Assembly: GCA_028279275.1 (NCBI GenBank)
Contig: JANQOB010000006.1
Span: 124,001-188,000, forward strand
DNA: 64,000 bases
Source of the DNA: Gammaproteobacteria bacterium
GTDB lineage: Bacteria > Pseudomonadota > Gammaproteobacteria > UBA4575
Direction of reading: 5' to 3'
The notes under the pieces were generated by a model. It had not been told where the DNA came from, ran no database searches, and worked only from the letters and a program-made list of their open reading frames with translations. A program made the position numbers and the translations under genes. This document shows positions 44,705-54,181 of the stretch, piece after piece. Position 1 is the first letter of the stretch; every line of letters begins with the position of its first letter.

Positions 44705-46099
44705 CTATTTATTCCTGACTTTTGCAATCTCAGTTACTGAATTTGTTGTTTTACTATCAAGCTCATTAGCATCTGAAATGTCTGATGATTTAACAATATC
44801 TCGGATTGTTTTACTCCCAAGTAATTCTTCTAAGTTTGTATCCATATCTTTAATGAGTCTGGTTATTTGGGAGTGATTTTGATTCTGCATTGATTTCAAA
44901 TGGCTATTTGGACCAGGCTCCCTAACCGTATCAATAACAGATTTTAAACTAAGCTCTTCGAGAGGTCTGGCAGGCGTGTATGCCAAAATATCTGACTCAG
45001 CTTTCACCAATAATCCATGCTCTTCAAACAAACTTAACTGCTCTTCTATTGACTGCTTAGGAAACTTTAAATCACATACTATGTTATCAATATCTATAGA
45101 AGATTGATTATTATAAAAACGCTTGCCGATCACTGTCATAACCTGTAATGCCAGCTCCTCTTTTTGCCGATTGGTTAAGCTAAGGTCGTGTGAATTAATA
45201 TATAGGTATTCCGGGTGTTGCTTATAAAAAGCAACACTTGATCCAATGAGCAATATCAACCAACTCCACCATAACCAAATCATAAATACAAACAAAAAGG
45301 CAAAACTTGAATAGATAGCCGTGTAACTGGTTGACATTGATGCAGAAATAAATGTTGCAAATACCCAACCAACGGTTTGCCATAAAATCCCGGCAACGAT
45401 CCCACCTATCAATGCAGGTATAAATCTAACTCTTGTATTGGGTGTAAATAAATACGCCGCTGTAAATGCTGCGATTATCATAAGATATGGAAGCAAGCGC
45501 GTTGCGAAACTTAACAACGTACCAAATGGTTCCACTGCCAAAATTGCTTGCGCCACGTTTGAGTTCATGGCGGTACCTGTAACGGCTAATGCACCAAATA
45601 CCAAAAAAAACCCAAACATTATGACGACATAATTACCAAGTCTTCGAATTAATGAACCTGTTTGTTTTATTCTCCAGGTATAGTTGAACGAAAACTCAAT
45701 TTTTTTAATTAGTCGGGCAATTACATAAAATAATACTAACAATCCCAAAATCCCCAACGCGCCTACTTTGATGTTGTTTACAAAGCCCATTATCTGCTGC
45801 GCAATTTCTTCACCTTGCGCACCAAGTGGTGCGAGATATTGTAGCAACATGGGCTCCATTTGATTATGCATACCAAATGCTTTCATCATTGCAAAACTTA
45901 CTGCAATAAGGGGTACGATAGAAAGCATAGTCGTAAACACTAAACTCATCGCGCGCAGATTTAATTGACCATCTAAAAAATCAATCATCAAGATATACAC
46001 AAAGCGTACGATGCTTAAAAGCGCAGCCTGCAACCATGGAAGTGAGTTGATATCTGTATTCCAGATTTTGTTGGTTATTTTTTCTTGAATGGGCAGCAT
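44705..46099 (-). CDS. YihY/BrkB family inner-membrane protein
   Basis: 464 aa, longer than E. coli YihY (290). About six membrane helices with family marks (NLRAMSLVFTTMLSIVPLIA, LLVLFYVIARLIKKIEFSFN, FIPALIGGIVAGILWQTVGW, IYSSFAFLFVFMIWLWWSW). The C-terminal ~170 residues form a winged-helix-like region (KEELALQVMTVIGKRFY, LSLFEEHGLLVKAE) plus a polar tail. The longer form with this domain is common in gammaproteobacteria and was once misnamed ribonuclease BN. Function unknown. The gap 46100-46299 downstream of the DUF1318 gene shows only a weak hairpin. Confidence 0.88.
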   Translation of the reverse strand: MLPIQEKITNKIWNTDINSLPWLQAALLSIVRFVYILMIDFLDGQLNLRAMSLVFTTMLSIVPLIAVSFAMMKAFGMHNQMEPMLLQYLAPLGAQGEEIAQQIMGFVNNIKVGALGILGLLVLFYVIARLIKKIEFSFNYTWRIKQTGSLIRRLGNYVVIMFGFFLVFGALAVTGTAMNSNVAQAILAVEPFGTLLSFATRLLPYLMIIAAFTAAYLFTPNTRVRFIPALIGGIVAGILWQTVGWVFATFISASMSTSYTAIYSSFAFLFVFMIWLWWSWLILLIGSSVAFYKQHPEYLYINSHDLSLTNRQKEELALQVMTVIGKRFYNNQSSIDIDNIVCDLKFPKQSIEEQLSLFEEHGLLVKAESDILAYTPARPLEELSLKSVIDTVREPGPNSHLKSMQNQNHSQITRLIKDMDTNLEELLGSKTIRDIVKSSDISDANELDSKTTNSVTEIAKVRNK

Positions 46100-46299
46100 A
46101 AGTTCGGGTATGTGAGCTTTTATTCGAGTATGAATTGTAGCAGATACCTAGATATCCCCTAGAAATCAATCATTCATCGATAATTAGACAAATGATTGTT
46201 ATTGATGGCATGTTTTGAGGCTATTGATAGTAATAGCGCCTATCTGGCCCTAACTAGATGAAGCGAGATTGTAATGAAAAGTGGAAATTTCTTATCAAT

Positions 46300-46917
46300 T
46301 TATTTCTGAACCCAATTACCCGAACCGTCCTGATACCAAGTGCCTGCTGCAACTTCTTCGATCCACACACGCGCAAAAGTCGAACGGATATCCGCTTCCC
46401 ACTCAGGGTGATTATTCGCACGAGCGATCTCGGCATACAGGGCCCCACGTTCTCTATTCTCATCCGCAACTAATTTTTTTACCTGATTTCGATCTTTGAG
46501 TGCAATAACAGACTGATCTCTAATTTGCACATTTGCATTAGAGGTTAAACCTACAGCTCCACTTGCATAATAAGGTTTTAATGCGACCGCTCGTTTTTTC
46601 AAGCTTGCACGCAATGCGCCAATCGCAGGAGTGTTAATATTTATATCTGCTTCTGCATGTGCTGGAGAAATAAGAACATTTAAAAATGTACCTGCAACCA
46701 AGTAAGTTAAATTACCAATACTTTCAATATTACTTTGTTCGTTTGAAGTTTCTTGCTTATCATTTGAAATGTCAGCTTCTTCTTCATTCAATACATCGCG
46801 AACAATAATTCTTGCAGCGTCCTCTGCAGCTGCTGCTGGAAAATATATATTAATCGTTACACATGCTGACAACATCAACCCAAATAGAAAACTACTTATT
46901 ATCGACTTATGCTTCAT
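46300..46917 (-). CDS. DUF1318 (YdbL-like) lipoprotein
   Basis: 205 aa. Signal peptide with lipobox LSAC (Cys about residue 19), directly followed by VTINIYFPAAAAEDAARII, the opening common to this gammaproteobacterial group. An acidic variable stretch (~44-65) precedes the DUF1318 core (INTPAIGALRASLKKR, NREREALYAEIARAN-type helix, WEADIRSTFARVWIEEVAAG). In E. coli ydbL is in an operon with ydbH and ynbE; YdbH and YnbE form a bridge between inner and outer membranes. Here the order is YdbH-like gene, then this gene (86-nt gap), with no separate YnbE gene. The lipid anchor and VTINIYFP segment may stand in for YnbE. Confidence 0.85.
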   Translation of the reverse strand: MKHKSIISSFLFGLMLSACVTINIYFPAAAAEDAARIIVRDVLNEEEADISNDKQETSNEQSNIESIGNLTYLVAGTFLNVLISPAHAEADININTPAIGALRASLKKRAVALKPYYASGAVGLTSNANVQIRDQSVIALKDRNQVKKLVADENRERGALYAEIARANNHPEWEADIRSTFARVWIEEVAAGTWYQDGSGNWVQK

Positions 46918-47003
46918 TGTCTTTCCACCCTGTATGATCCACTCATGAATTTGACATATTTTATGAATATTAAGTTCCTAGTTATTATCTATCCATATTT
47001 ATA

Positions 47004-49073
47004 TTAATTTACAATAACTTCCTTAGTGCTTATTACACGCTTAAGTCGTGCGGTTAACACAGACCAAGATACTTCTTCCGTAAATCCAACGATATCAATA
47101 CGTGGTATACCGCTGCCCTTGACGATATAAAAACCTTGTTGATTTGAAGTACCGAACTCCTCTACTCCACGCATTTTACAAATATTATTATTTAAGCTAC
47201 ACCCTAAACCTAGTTTATCGTAACCAAAACTATCAAAAAATTTAAGAAAACTCTTTGACAGAACATTTGATGCACCGTTTCCGACTTGAGTAAGATTATC
47301 TACTGCCGTTTGACTGATCCGATGACGTGAATTGTCATTTTCGGGTGTGCCAAACCATGCATCAAATTTTACGGGTGCCCAACTAACAAACTCTAGATCA
47401 TTAATCATGCCACTCACCCTTCCGGTTATTTCGCCAAATGAAAATGTTTCGGTCAATGAGCTTAAATCCAAATTGTTTAGCTGAATGTCTGCATACAATT
47501 TTGGTGTTATACCGAATATGTCATTTGCTTTTAAATTATGAATTGTTGTGGTTCCCCCAAATCCTCTAACTAACAAAGCCCCACCCACTTCAATATCACC
47601 TTTCTTATAAAGAACCTTAGGAGCATAACCGGCTAAATTGCCATTCATTTCGGGCCAACCTAAAGCGGTAGATAGTTTTGCCATAGATACTGGAGTAAGA
47701 CTGATGTCCATCGTTGCAAACTGATCGTTTTTACCAGGCTGGTTAATTTCAAACGATTCGATGTTTATAGAACCATCAAATAACGGCACTTCTACCGACT
47801 TTGAAAGCTCTAGAGATTGCCCGTGATTTACAAATGAAAACGAACTGGAACCCAATTTTAATTTATATAATTCAACTAAATCGAAACTCAAAGAATAATT
47901 TTGATTTGTGTAAATTTCACCCCATCCAACATCTCCATTCAGATTAGTAACAGAAAACCGTTTCTGGTTATCTGCCAGTGACAAATTATTTAAACTTAAG
48001 CTTCCTTGTGTGACTTTGAAATTATCTATGAGCACATGCCCGGATAATCGCCCTTTGGTAGCAAGATTCGCAGCATTCGTTTCAAGCAAAAAAGGTTGAA
48101 TATAAAAATCATAAACTTTTGGAAATAAAGCATAGTTGATCTTTGCCTGAATTGGGCTAATTATTTCTTTTTTTTCGTAGTCAATTATTGTTGTAAACCC
48201 CACATGCATAGAATTTTGATCTTCAAAATTAAAATCTGATAACTCAACTTGTTTAGATCCAATCTCCCAATTTATATTTCCAAATAAATCCTTCGAGTTC
48301 TCGTTAGCATCTATAAATATGGGATCAAAATATAACTGGCCATTAAAGACAGTTGAGTCTAATTTTGTTCTCCAAGTATCACCGTCTCGCTGACTAATAA
48401 AAGTTAGACTATAGGCAGCATTTTCACCAACTATAGTACTTTCCTCATTTGAGAAGCTGATATTTCTAAGCAACATATTTCCATCTATGCTGGTTAATGA
48501 ATTATGCTTTCCAGATAATTTAATAGTGCTCTTAACAGAACCCGAAGATATAATTTTTGGAAATGCAGGTAATTGGTCTTGTAATTCAGCAAGTGAAATA
48601 CCATCACTGCTCAGCGTAGCCAACCAACCATCCGCATTCATTTCAGCGTCTAATGTTGCAGTTCCTCCAGCTAATGAAAATTCGTCCAACTTAAAATGTA
48701 AATTGCCACTTTCTTTTCGGCTGAATTTAAGTTTGGCTTTTTTAGCACTTACGAGCGAGTCACTGAATGATAATTCACCATCATCACAAGCAATTTCTAG
48801 CTTTGAAATAATGCCACTTCGGCACTGCAAAATTATGCCCTCAATATCGCCGTATCCTTCTGGCAATTTGACCGAACCTATCTGTATAGAATAAGAGGAG
48901 TTGTTAAGTGAAGAATCTAATTTTAGAGCAACATCTTTTAGCTGAAATCCATACCCAGTGATTGTTTCAATGTTGATTGATGTCTCAACATTGTTAATTT
49001 TTGCGACGCTGTTTATTGATACGCAGCATAAAAATATAGTTACAAAATAAAGTTTATGATGAGCACGTCGCAC
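47004..49073 (-). CDS. YdbH-like AsmA-superfamily intermembrane protein
   Basis: 689 aa. N-terminal signal anchor, then long beta-rich AsmA/YdbH-like repeats. Examples are GYGFQLKDVALKLDSSL, HFKLDEFSLAGGTATLDAEM and the C-terminal VKGSGIPRIDIVGFTEEVSW, which resembles the YdbH end. Such proteins form hydrophobic grooves that carry lipids across the periplasm. E. coli YdbH is about 879 aa, so this copy is shorter. The start is GTG at 49073, overlapping the moeB end by 20 nt, and no better start exists downstream before the anchor. The DUF1318 gene downstream supports the YdbH call. Confidence 0.78.
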   Translation of the reverse strand: MRRAHHKLYFVTIFLCCVSINSVAKINNVETSINIETITGYGFQLKDVALKLDSSLNNSSYSIQIGSVKLPEGYGDIEGIILQCRSGIISKLEIACDDGELSFSDSLVSAKKAKLKFSRKESGNLHFKLDEFSLAGGTATLDAEMNADGWLATLSSDGISLAELQDQLPAFPKIISSGSVKSTIKLSGKHNSLTSIDGNMLLRNISFSNEESTIVGENAAYSLTFISQRDGDTWRTKLDSTVFNGQLYFDPIFIDANENSKDLFGNINWEIGSKQVELSDFNFEDQNSMHVGFTTIIDYEKKEIISPIQAKINYALFPKVYDFYIQPFLLETNAANLATKGRLSGHVLIDNFKVTQGSLSLNNLSLADNQKRFSVTNLNGDVGWGEIYTNQNYSLSFDLVELYKLKLGSSSFSFVNHGQSLELSKSVEVPLFDGSINIESFEINQPGKNDQFATMDISLTPVSMAKLSTALGWPEMNGNLAGYAPKVLYKKGDIEVGGALLVRGFGGTTTIHNLKANDIFGITPKLYADIQLNNLDLSSLTETFSFGEITGRVSGMINDLEFVSWAPVKFDAWFGTPENDNSRHRISQTAVDNLTQVGNGASNVLSKSFLKFFDSFGYDKLGLGCSLNNNICKMRGVEEFGTSNQQGFYIVKGSGIPRIDIVGFTEEVSWSVLTARLKRVISTKEVIVN

Positions 49074-49812
49074 ATTTAGGGTCTTTTTTTATTTTGACAC
49101 TACGCCACTCCATATTAAGTACATCTACTAGAAAGAGTTTGTTTGAAAGTGTTTGACCAATATTTATTATGAGCTTTATTACCTCAGTGGCTTGTATACT
49201 GCCAATTAGTCCAGTAACCGAGCCAAGGATTCCTGTTTCTGAACAACTTTCTTCCAGCTCACCCGAATTTGATTCTATATTTGGAAACAAACATTGATAA
49301 CATGCACTATCATCTTGCATGTTAAATACAGCTACTTGTCCTTCAAAACGAATCGCGGCACCGGTCACTAATGCTTTTTTATGCTTAACGCAGGCAGCAT
49401 TGATTGCAAATCGCGATTCAAAGTTATCAGTAGCATCTACCACAACATCTGTTCTTAGTACTTCTTTTGCAAGCTTTTCGTTAGTTAATACCTCAGCGAT
49501 AGTACGCACCGATACTTGCGCATTAAGCGATCGCAACATTTGTTGCGCAGAATCAACTTTATTTTTACCTATATCATCAGTTCCATGAAGAATCTGTCTT
49601 TGTAGGTTGGATAAATCAACAATGTCAGGGTCTACAATAGTCAGCTCTCCTATGCCACTAGCTGCCAAATACATACTAACAGGAGAACCTAATCCACCAG
49701 CGCCGAATACTAATACTTTTGAATTAAGTAGCTTTTGCTGCCCATTAATATCAATTTGCGGCAACATAATTTGACGGTTATAGCGTAACAACTCGTTATC
49801 ACTTAACTCCAT
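49054..49812 (-). CDS. moeB: adenylyltransferase MoeB/ThiF family
   Basis: 252 aa. ATP-binding GAGGLGSPVSMYLAASGIG, the Arg finger in NLQRQ, DATDNFESRFA, a catalytic-type Cys in SCSETGILGSVTGLIGS, and zinc-binding pairs CYQC and CATC (the latter near the end). MoeB activates MoaD; ThiF activates ThiS. With molybdenum cofactor genes mobA and mobB next door, MoeB is the better name, but one enzyme may serve both carriers. The overlap with the YdbH-like gene is probably fortuitous packing. Confidence 0.87.
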   Translation of the reverse strand: MELSDNELLRYNRQIMLPQIDINGQQKLLNSKVLVFGAGGLGSPVSMYLAASGIGELTIVDPDIVDLSNLQRQILHGTDDIGKNKVDSAQQMLRSLNAQVSVRTIAEVLTNEKLAKEVLRTDVVVDATDNFESRFAINAACVKHKKALVTGAAIRFEGQVAVFNMQDDSACYQCLFPNIESNSGELEESCSETGILGSVTGLIGSIQATEVIKLIINIGQTLSNKLFLVDVLNMEWRSVKIKKDPKCATCSS

Positions 49813-49823
49813 CTTTAACTTAC

Positions 49824-50141
49824 CTATTCACCTTTGCGTCTTTTCTCCGCTTCAGCAAAAGCGGCTAACTGTTCCGGTGTAGCTTCTTTCTGATATTTAT
49901 CTTTCCATTCAGAATACGGCATACCATAGACAATTTCTCTCGCCTGCTCATAATCCATTGCAATGTTTTTTTCTTCCGCTGCTGCCACATACCATTTAGA
50001 CAAGCAATTTCTACAAAAATCTGCCAAATTCATCAAATCAATATTTTGAACTTCGGTCTTGGCCTGTAAATGTTCAACTAACCTTCTGTATACAGCTGCT
50101 TCAATTTCCAACCGTTGCTGGTCATTCATTTCATTACTCAC
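49824..50141 (-). CDS. DUF1244 family protein
   Basis: 105 aa from a GTG with AGGA 6 nt upstream; an ATG four codons in is an alternative. Whole-length DUF1244 pattern: RLEIEAAVYRRLVEHL, LMNLADFCRNCLSKWYVAAA (conserved Cys pair in CRNC) and YEQAREIVYGMPYSEWKDKY. A structural genomics model shows an all-helical dimer; the function is unknown. It lies 11 nt upstream of moeB on the same strand and is divergent from mobA. Confidence 0.88.
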   Translation of the reverse strand: MSNEMNDQQRLEIEAAVYRRLVEHLQAKTEVQNIDLMNLADFCRNCLSKWYVAAAEEKNIAMDYEQAREIVYGMPYSEWKDKYQKEATPEQLAAFAEAEKRRKGE

Positions 50142-50235
50142 AATAATTCCTCAAAGTAGTAAATTTGCAATATTATATTTATATTTTCCCACAATACTTA
50201 AAACAATCAGCTTTAATTTTTGCCATACTATTTAA

Positions 50236-50838
50236 ATGACTACTATTTATAATGAAAATGTAACGGGTGTGATTCTAGCCGGCGGTAAAGCTAGACGCAT
50301 GGGGGGTTGCGATAAAGGATTAATAGAAATCAACAATCAGGCAATGATTCAATATGTAATTGATATACTTAAACCCCAGGTAGCAGATATCTTGATCAAT
50401 GCTAATCGTAATGTGAAGAGATATGAAGAATTCGGCTATAGTGTAATCTCCGACCAACTAGAAGATTTTCAAGGTCCGCTTGCTGGTATTGCCACAGCAA
50501 TGACTAACGCGAAAACAGAATATATATGCACATGTCCTTGCGATGGACCACTGATCGCTCAAGACCTGGTAAAACGATTATTTTCTGCATTTGAAAATGA
50601 AGATACAGAAATTGCAGTTGCACATGATGGAAAGCGAATGCAACCTGTATATGCTCTAATGGCCTGTAGTTTACATACAAGCTTGATGAATTACCTTGAG
50701 AATGGAGAACGTAAAATTGACCGTTGGTTCACTCAGAATAACTGTGTAGAAATTGACTTTAGCGACAAGCAAGATTGCTTTATTAATATCAATACACCTG
50801 AAGACCAAACCATTATTTCTAAAAAACTTTCAAATTAG
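50236..50838 (+). CDS. mobA: molybdenum cofactor guanylyltransferase MobA
   Basis: 200 aa. Nucleotidyltransferase signature VILAGGKARRMGGCDKGLIE, then VISDQLEDFQGPLAGIATAM, CPCDGPLIAQDL (metal-binding Asp) and the C-terminal INTPEDQ. It joins GMP to molybdopterin-Mo to make the bis-MGD cofactor precursor used by DMSO-reductase-family enzymes. The LAGGKARRMGG loop is canonical. It is followed 1 nt later by mobB. Confidence 0.94.
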   Translation: MTTIYNENVTGVILAGGKARRMGGCDKGLIEINNQAMIQYVIDILKPQVADILINANRNVKRYEEFGYSVISDQLEDFQGPLAGIATAMTNAKTEYICTCPCDGPLIAQDLVKRLFSAFENEDTEIAVAHDGKRMQPVYALMACSLHTSLMNYLENGERKIDRWFTQNNCVEIDFSDKQDCFININTPEDQTIISKKLSN

Positions 50839-50839
50839 T

Positions 50840-51370
50840 ATGCAGCAAATTTCATATTCCAGACCCGTTATTGGTCTTTCTGCCTATAGTGGTTCAGGGA
50901 AAACAACATTACTTGGAAAACTCATTCCTATATTCAACAATCATCAGCTCAGAGTAGCTGTAATTAAACATGCACATCATTCATTTGATATTGATCATCC
51001 TGAAAAAGACAGTTACAAAATTCGAAAAGCAGGTGCTCAACAAATATTAATTTCATCTCAAAAACGTTGGGCAATGATTCATGAACTAGAAGACAATCAA
51101 GCTGAGCTAAAATTAGAAGATGCTTTACAAAAAATAGATGCTGAAAATATAGATTTTGTAATTGTTGAGGGCTTCAAAGCGGCTGCAATTCCCAAAATTG
51201 AAATCCACCGTCCAGCTTTAGGCAAACCACTAATCTCATCTGATGATCCACATGTTATTGCGATTGCTACAGATGATGCTGATTCGATCGACAGCAAGCT
51301 TCCTTTGTTGGATCTTAATCAACCTGAAGTGATTGCGGGATATATTGAAAAATTTGTTAACAGTAATTAA
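50840..51370 (+). CDS. mobB: molybdopterin-guanine dinucleotide biosynthesis protein MobB
   Basis: 176 aa from the ATG at 50840, one base after the mobA stop; the open frame extends 29 codons further upstream inside mobA, but that part is not conserved-looking. P-loop SAYSGSGKTTLL at residues 14-25, then VAVIKHAHHSFDIDHPEKDS and IDFVIVEGFKAAAIPKIEIH, all hallmarks of MobB. It is a GTPase that helps MobA, not strictly essential in E. coli. The mobA-mobB pair shows that the host makes MGD-type cofactor. Confidence 0.93.
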   Translation: MQQISYSRPVIGLSAYSGSGKTTLLGKLIPIFNNHQLRVAVIKHAHHSFDIDHPEKDSYKIRKAGAQQILISSQKRWAMIHELEDNQAELKLEDALQKIDAENIDFVIVEGFKAAAIPKIEIHRPALGKPLISSDDPHVIAIATDDADSIDSKLPLLDLNQPEVIAGYIEKFVNSN

Positions 51371-51436
51371 GTACATATTTTGTTCATTCCTTGGCCAAAT
51401 ATAAGATCTCTCTCCACTGGCCAGTTAAAAAAATGC

Positions 51437-51442
51437 TATAAT
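51437..51442 (+). promoter_or_regulatory. candidate -10 element in the gltA leader region
   Basis: TATAAT inside GCTATAATTTGC, about 195 nt upstream of gltA in a 265-bp gap. No convincing -35 hexamer is found at 16-18 nt; a palindrome ACTGGCCAGT ends about 14 nt upstream and might be an operator. The gltA ribosome site AGGAG is at 51623-51627. If this is the promoter, the leader RNA is long. Confidence 0.3.
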
Positions 51443-51635
51443 TTGCTTATATTTAGGCACGTTAGTGCAGAGAATAACAACAATGTATTGATATGTAGCT
51501 CATGAAATATCAATTAGTTACATATACTTTTTAATCTTAAACATTACAAAATTAGTTAGCTGATTATCCATTAATTTGGGTAGCGCCCAGTTTTGGATGC
51601 AAATTAACTAATTAGACCTACTAGGAGAAGGCAAC

Positions 51636-52940
51636 ATGGCAGATCGTACCGTCACAGTAACCGACAATACGACAGGGAAAAAAGTCGACTTAGCGATTCA
51701 TGATGGCACTAACGGCCCAAGCGTTATAGATATTGGCAAACTTTATAAGGAGCTAGGATATTTCACGTTTGATCCTGGTTTTGTCTCAACGGGTAGTTGT
51801 AATAGCACCATTACATTCATTGATGGTGATATCGGTCTTCTTCGATATCGTGGTTATCCAATTGAACAACTCGCTGAGAAAAGCACTTTCTTAGAAGTAT
51901 GCTACCTGCTGCTAAATGGAGAGCTACCTACTCAAGCTGAGTTTGATAGTTTTGAATCCAGATTGCGTGTGCATACTTTACTGGATGAAAAGATGCGCCG
52001 CTTTTATCTTGGCTTTCATAATGACGCGCACCCTATGGCCATGATGGTAGCCACTGTAGGTGCATTATCTGCATTCTATCATGATCATATTGATGTACAT
52101 GATGCTGAATCACGGCAAATAGCTGCAAATCGCTTAATTGCAAAAATGCCTACTATGGCTGCATGGGTACACAAATATTCAATCGGCCAACCATTCATTT
52201 ATCCAGATAATAATTTGGATTATGTATCAAACTTCTTACACATGATGTTTGGTTTACCCACGATGGATTACAAGCCAAGTCCAACGTTTGTAAGAGCAAT
52301 GGATGTAATCTTAATTTTACATGCCGACCATGAACAGAATGCCTCTACATCTACGGTTAGGCTGGCAGGTAGTTCTGGTGCCAACCCATATGCAGCACTT
52401 TCGGCAGGAATTAGTTCGCTTTGGGGACCAGCACATGGTGGTGCAAATGAAGCTGTTATTCGCATGCTTGAAGACATTGTTCAATCTGATAATGATGTTG
52501 CGTACTACATTGATCGCGCAAAAGATAAAGATTCGCCTTTCCGTCTAATGGGATTTGGACACCGCGTATATAAAAACTATGATCCGCGTGCAAAAATTAT
52601 TCGTGAAGTTTGTCACGAGTTATTAGGTGAATTGGGTGACGACAATCCAAACAAGCCACTATTTGATACGGCAATGGAGCTTGAAAAAATCGCTCTGGAA
52701 GATGATTACTTTGTTGAACGTAAGCTTTATCCAAATGTAGATTTCTACTCTGGAATAATTTTGCGTGCTATGGGCATTCCTATGGAGATGTTTACTGTAA
52801 TTTTTGCTTTAGCAAGAACAGTGGGCTGGATTTCGCATTGGAAAGAACATATGAGTGATCCTGCTGCAAAGATTGGCCGCCCACGTCAATTGTATACGGG
52901 CTCAGACGAAAGAGATTACGTTGATATCAAGAATAGATAA
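51636..52940 (+). CDS. gltA: citrate synthase GltA (type II, hexameric family)
   Basis: 434 aa, the length of gram-negative Glt[21 protein letters not shown] at the N-terminus is the usual opening. The catalytic residues sit in [13 protein letters not shown] (His), [15 protein letters not shown] (His and Arg) and [10 protein letters not shown] (Asp). [19 protein letters not shown] matches the family. It condenses acetyl-CoA and oxaloacetate. Strong ribosome site AGGAG, 8 nt before the ATG. It is convergent with metX, only 2 nt apart. Confidence 0.97.
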   Translation: MADRTVTVTDNTTGKKVDLAIHDGTNGPSVIDIGKLYKELGYFTFDPGFVSTGSCNSTITFIDGDIGLLRYRGYPIEQLAEKSTFLEVCYLLLNGELPTQAEFDSFESRLRVHTLLDEKMRRFYLGFHNDAHPMAMMVATVGALSAFYHDHIDVHDAESRQIAANRLIAKMPTMAAWVHKYSIGQPFIYPDNNLDYVSNFLHMMFGLPTMDYKPSPTFVRAMDVILILHADHEQNASTSTVRLAGSSGANPYAALSAGISSLWGPAHGGANEAVIRMLEDIVQSDNDVAYYIDRAKDKDSPFRLMGFGHRVYKNYDPRAKIIREVCHELLGELGDDNPNKPLFDTAMELEKIALEDDYFVERKLYPNVDFYSGIILRAMGIPMEMFTVIFALARTVGWISHWKEHMSDPAAKIGRPRQLYTGSDERDYVDIKNR

Positions 52941-52942
52941 AA

Positions 52943-54097
52943 TCAGATCTCTGCAAAGAATTTTGCTAAAACCGGGCTAAACAACTCATCATCAACCAAA
53001 AATGCATCGTGTCCTTTATTGGAGGCGATGCGTTCAAACTGGACATTACGCCCAGCGTTATTAATCCCTTCATATATTTCCTCCTGCTGCTGGATCGGAA
53101 ATAAAATATCTGTATCAACCCCTACCACTAAGGTTTTCTTGGCGTGAATTTTTGCTAATCCTGCATTTACAGAGCCACCATGCTCTGCAACATCAAACAA
53201 ATCCATTGCACGAGATAAATAAAGATAACTGTTTGCATCAAATGTATCGACAAATTTATGCGCGTTGTAATCAAGGTAGGATTCAACCTCGAATTCAATG
53301 CCAAATTTCTCTTTGCCTTTCCTACTGGGATCTACCCTTGCACGATTAAAACGTTCGTTCCACTCTTCCGCTGCACGATAGGTTACTAGCCCAAGCTTGC
53401 GAGCTAACACCATTCCATGTTTAGGTTCTTCATCAGGTTCATAACAACCACTTTTCCAGTCTGGATCACAAGTGACAATTTCGCGCTGTAATGAACGCAT
53501 GGCAATCGCTAAAGGCAAGGAGCGACATGCGCCAGAAATTGTAACTAGATAATCTAACTCATCAGGAAATTGTAAAGCATAAGCAAGTGATGACATGCCA
53601 CCCATTGATGCACCGACAACAGCACGCAAATGATCCACTCCCAGCTCTTGCATCGCATGATGCCCTGCTTTAGCAATATCTTCGATAGTCAATTCTGGAA
53701 AGTCAGAGCAATATTGACTTCCTGTTTTTGGATTTATGGAATTTGGGCTTGTCGAACCAAAACAGCTACCTAATGAATTTACACAGACAACAAAAAAACG
53801 ATTTGTATCAATAGGTTTGCCTGGACCAATCATGTATTCCCACCAACCAGGTGACGGATCTTCCTCCGATGAGCATGCATGAGCCGAAGGCGATAAGCCT
53901 GTAAATACTAATACTGCATTATCGTGTGTTTCAGATAGCTTGCCCCAAGACTCATATGCCACTTGCACTTCTGGCAAACTTTCGCCGCGGCGCATAATAA
54001 AATCTGTTGTCCCGTAATCACCGTGCAGCTCAACCAACCGAGTTGCTGGTGGCATACGGTTTGGAATGGGATGAATTTCTTTAGCAGTTGAGCTCAC
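52943..54097 (-). CDS. metX: homoserine O-acyltransferase MetX
   Basis: 384 aa from a GTG with AGGA 5 nt upstream. Alpha/beta hydrolase: nucleophile Ser164 in VGASMGGMSSL, the acid in VVGVDTDILFPI, the His in NKGHDAFLVD. FTGLSPSAHAC and SLGSCFGST-SPNSINP form the oxyanion/acyl pocket. The name usually implies acetyl transfer, but the SLGSC.GST form is the type I associate with the succinyl-transferring MetX group, where acetyl types have GGC. The donor is therefore open. It makes the activated homoserine for methionine synthesis. No metW gene follows, unlike in many proteobacteria. Confidence 0.9.
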   Translation of the reverse strand: MSSTAKEIHPIPNRMPPATRLVELHGDYGTTDFIMRRGESLPEVQVAYESWGKLSETHDNAVLVFTGLSPSAHACSSEEDPSPGWWEYMIGPGKPIDTNRFFVVCVNSLGSCFGSTSPNSINPKTGSQYCSDFPELTIEDIAKAGHHAMQELGVDHLRAVVGASMGGMSSLAYALQFPDELDYLVTISGACRSLPLAIAMRSLQREIVTCDPDWKSGCYEPDEEPKHGMVLARKLGLVTYRAAEEWNERFNRARVDPSRKGKEKFGIEFEVESYLDYNAHKFVDTFDANSYLYLSRAMDLFDVAEHGGSVNAGLAKIHAKKTLVVGVDTDILFPIQQQEEIYEGINNAGRNVQFERIASNKGHDAFLVDDELFSPVLAKFFAEI

Positions 54098-54181
54098 GAT
54101 TGTCCTTTTAGAAACTATTTAATAACTTATGTAAATAAAAAGAAGTGAATTCTAGCAGTAACTAATATTTGAAGCTCTGAA

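Noticed and set aside
46254..46499. Three overlapping ~70-codon ORFs around the DUF1318 gene end
   Set aside because: All are shadows of the DUF1318 frame; only that frame has a signal peptide and a known domain.
50753..50839. N-terminal extension of mobB inside mobA
   Set aside because: The ATG at 50840 directly before the conserved P-loop region fits MobB length; the extra 29 residues come from reading mobA in another frame.
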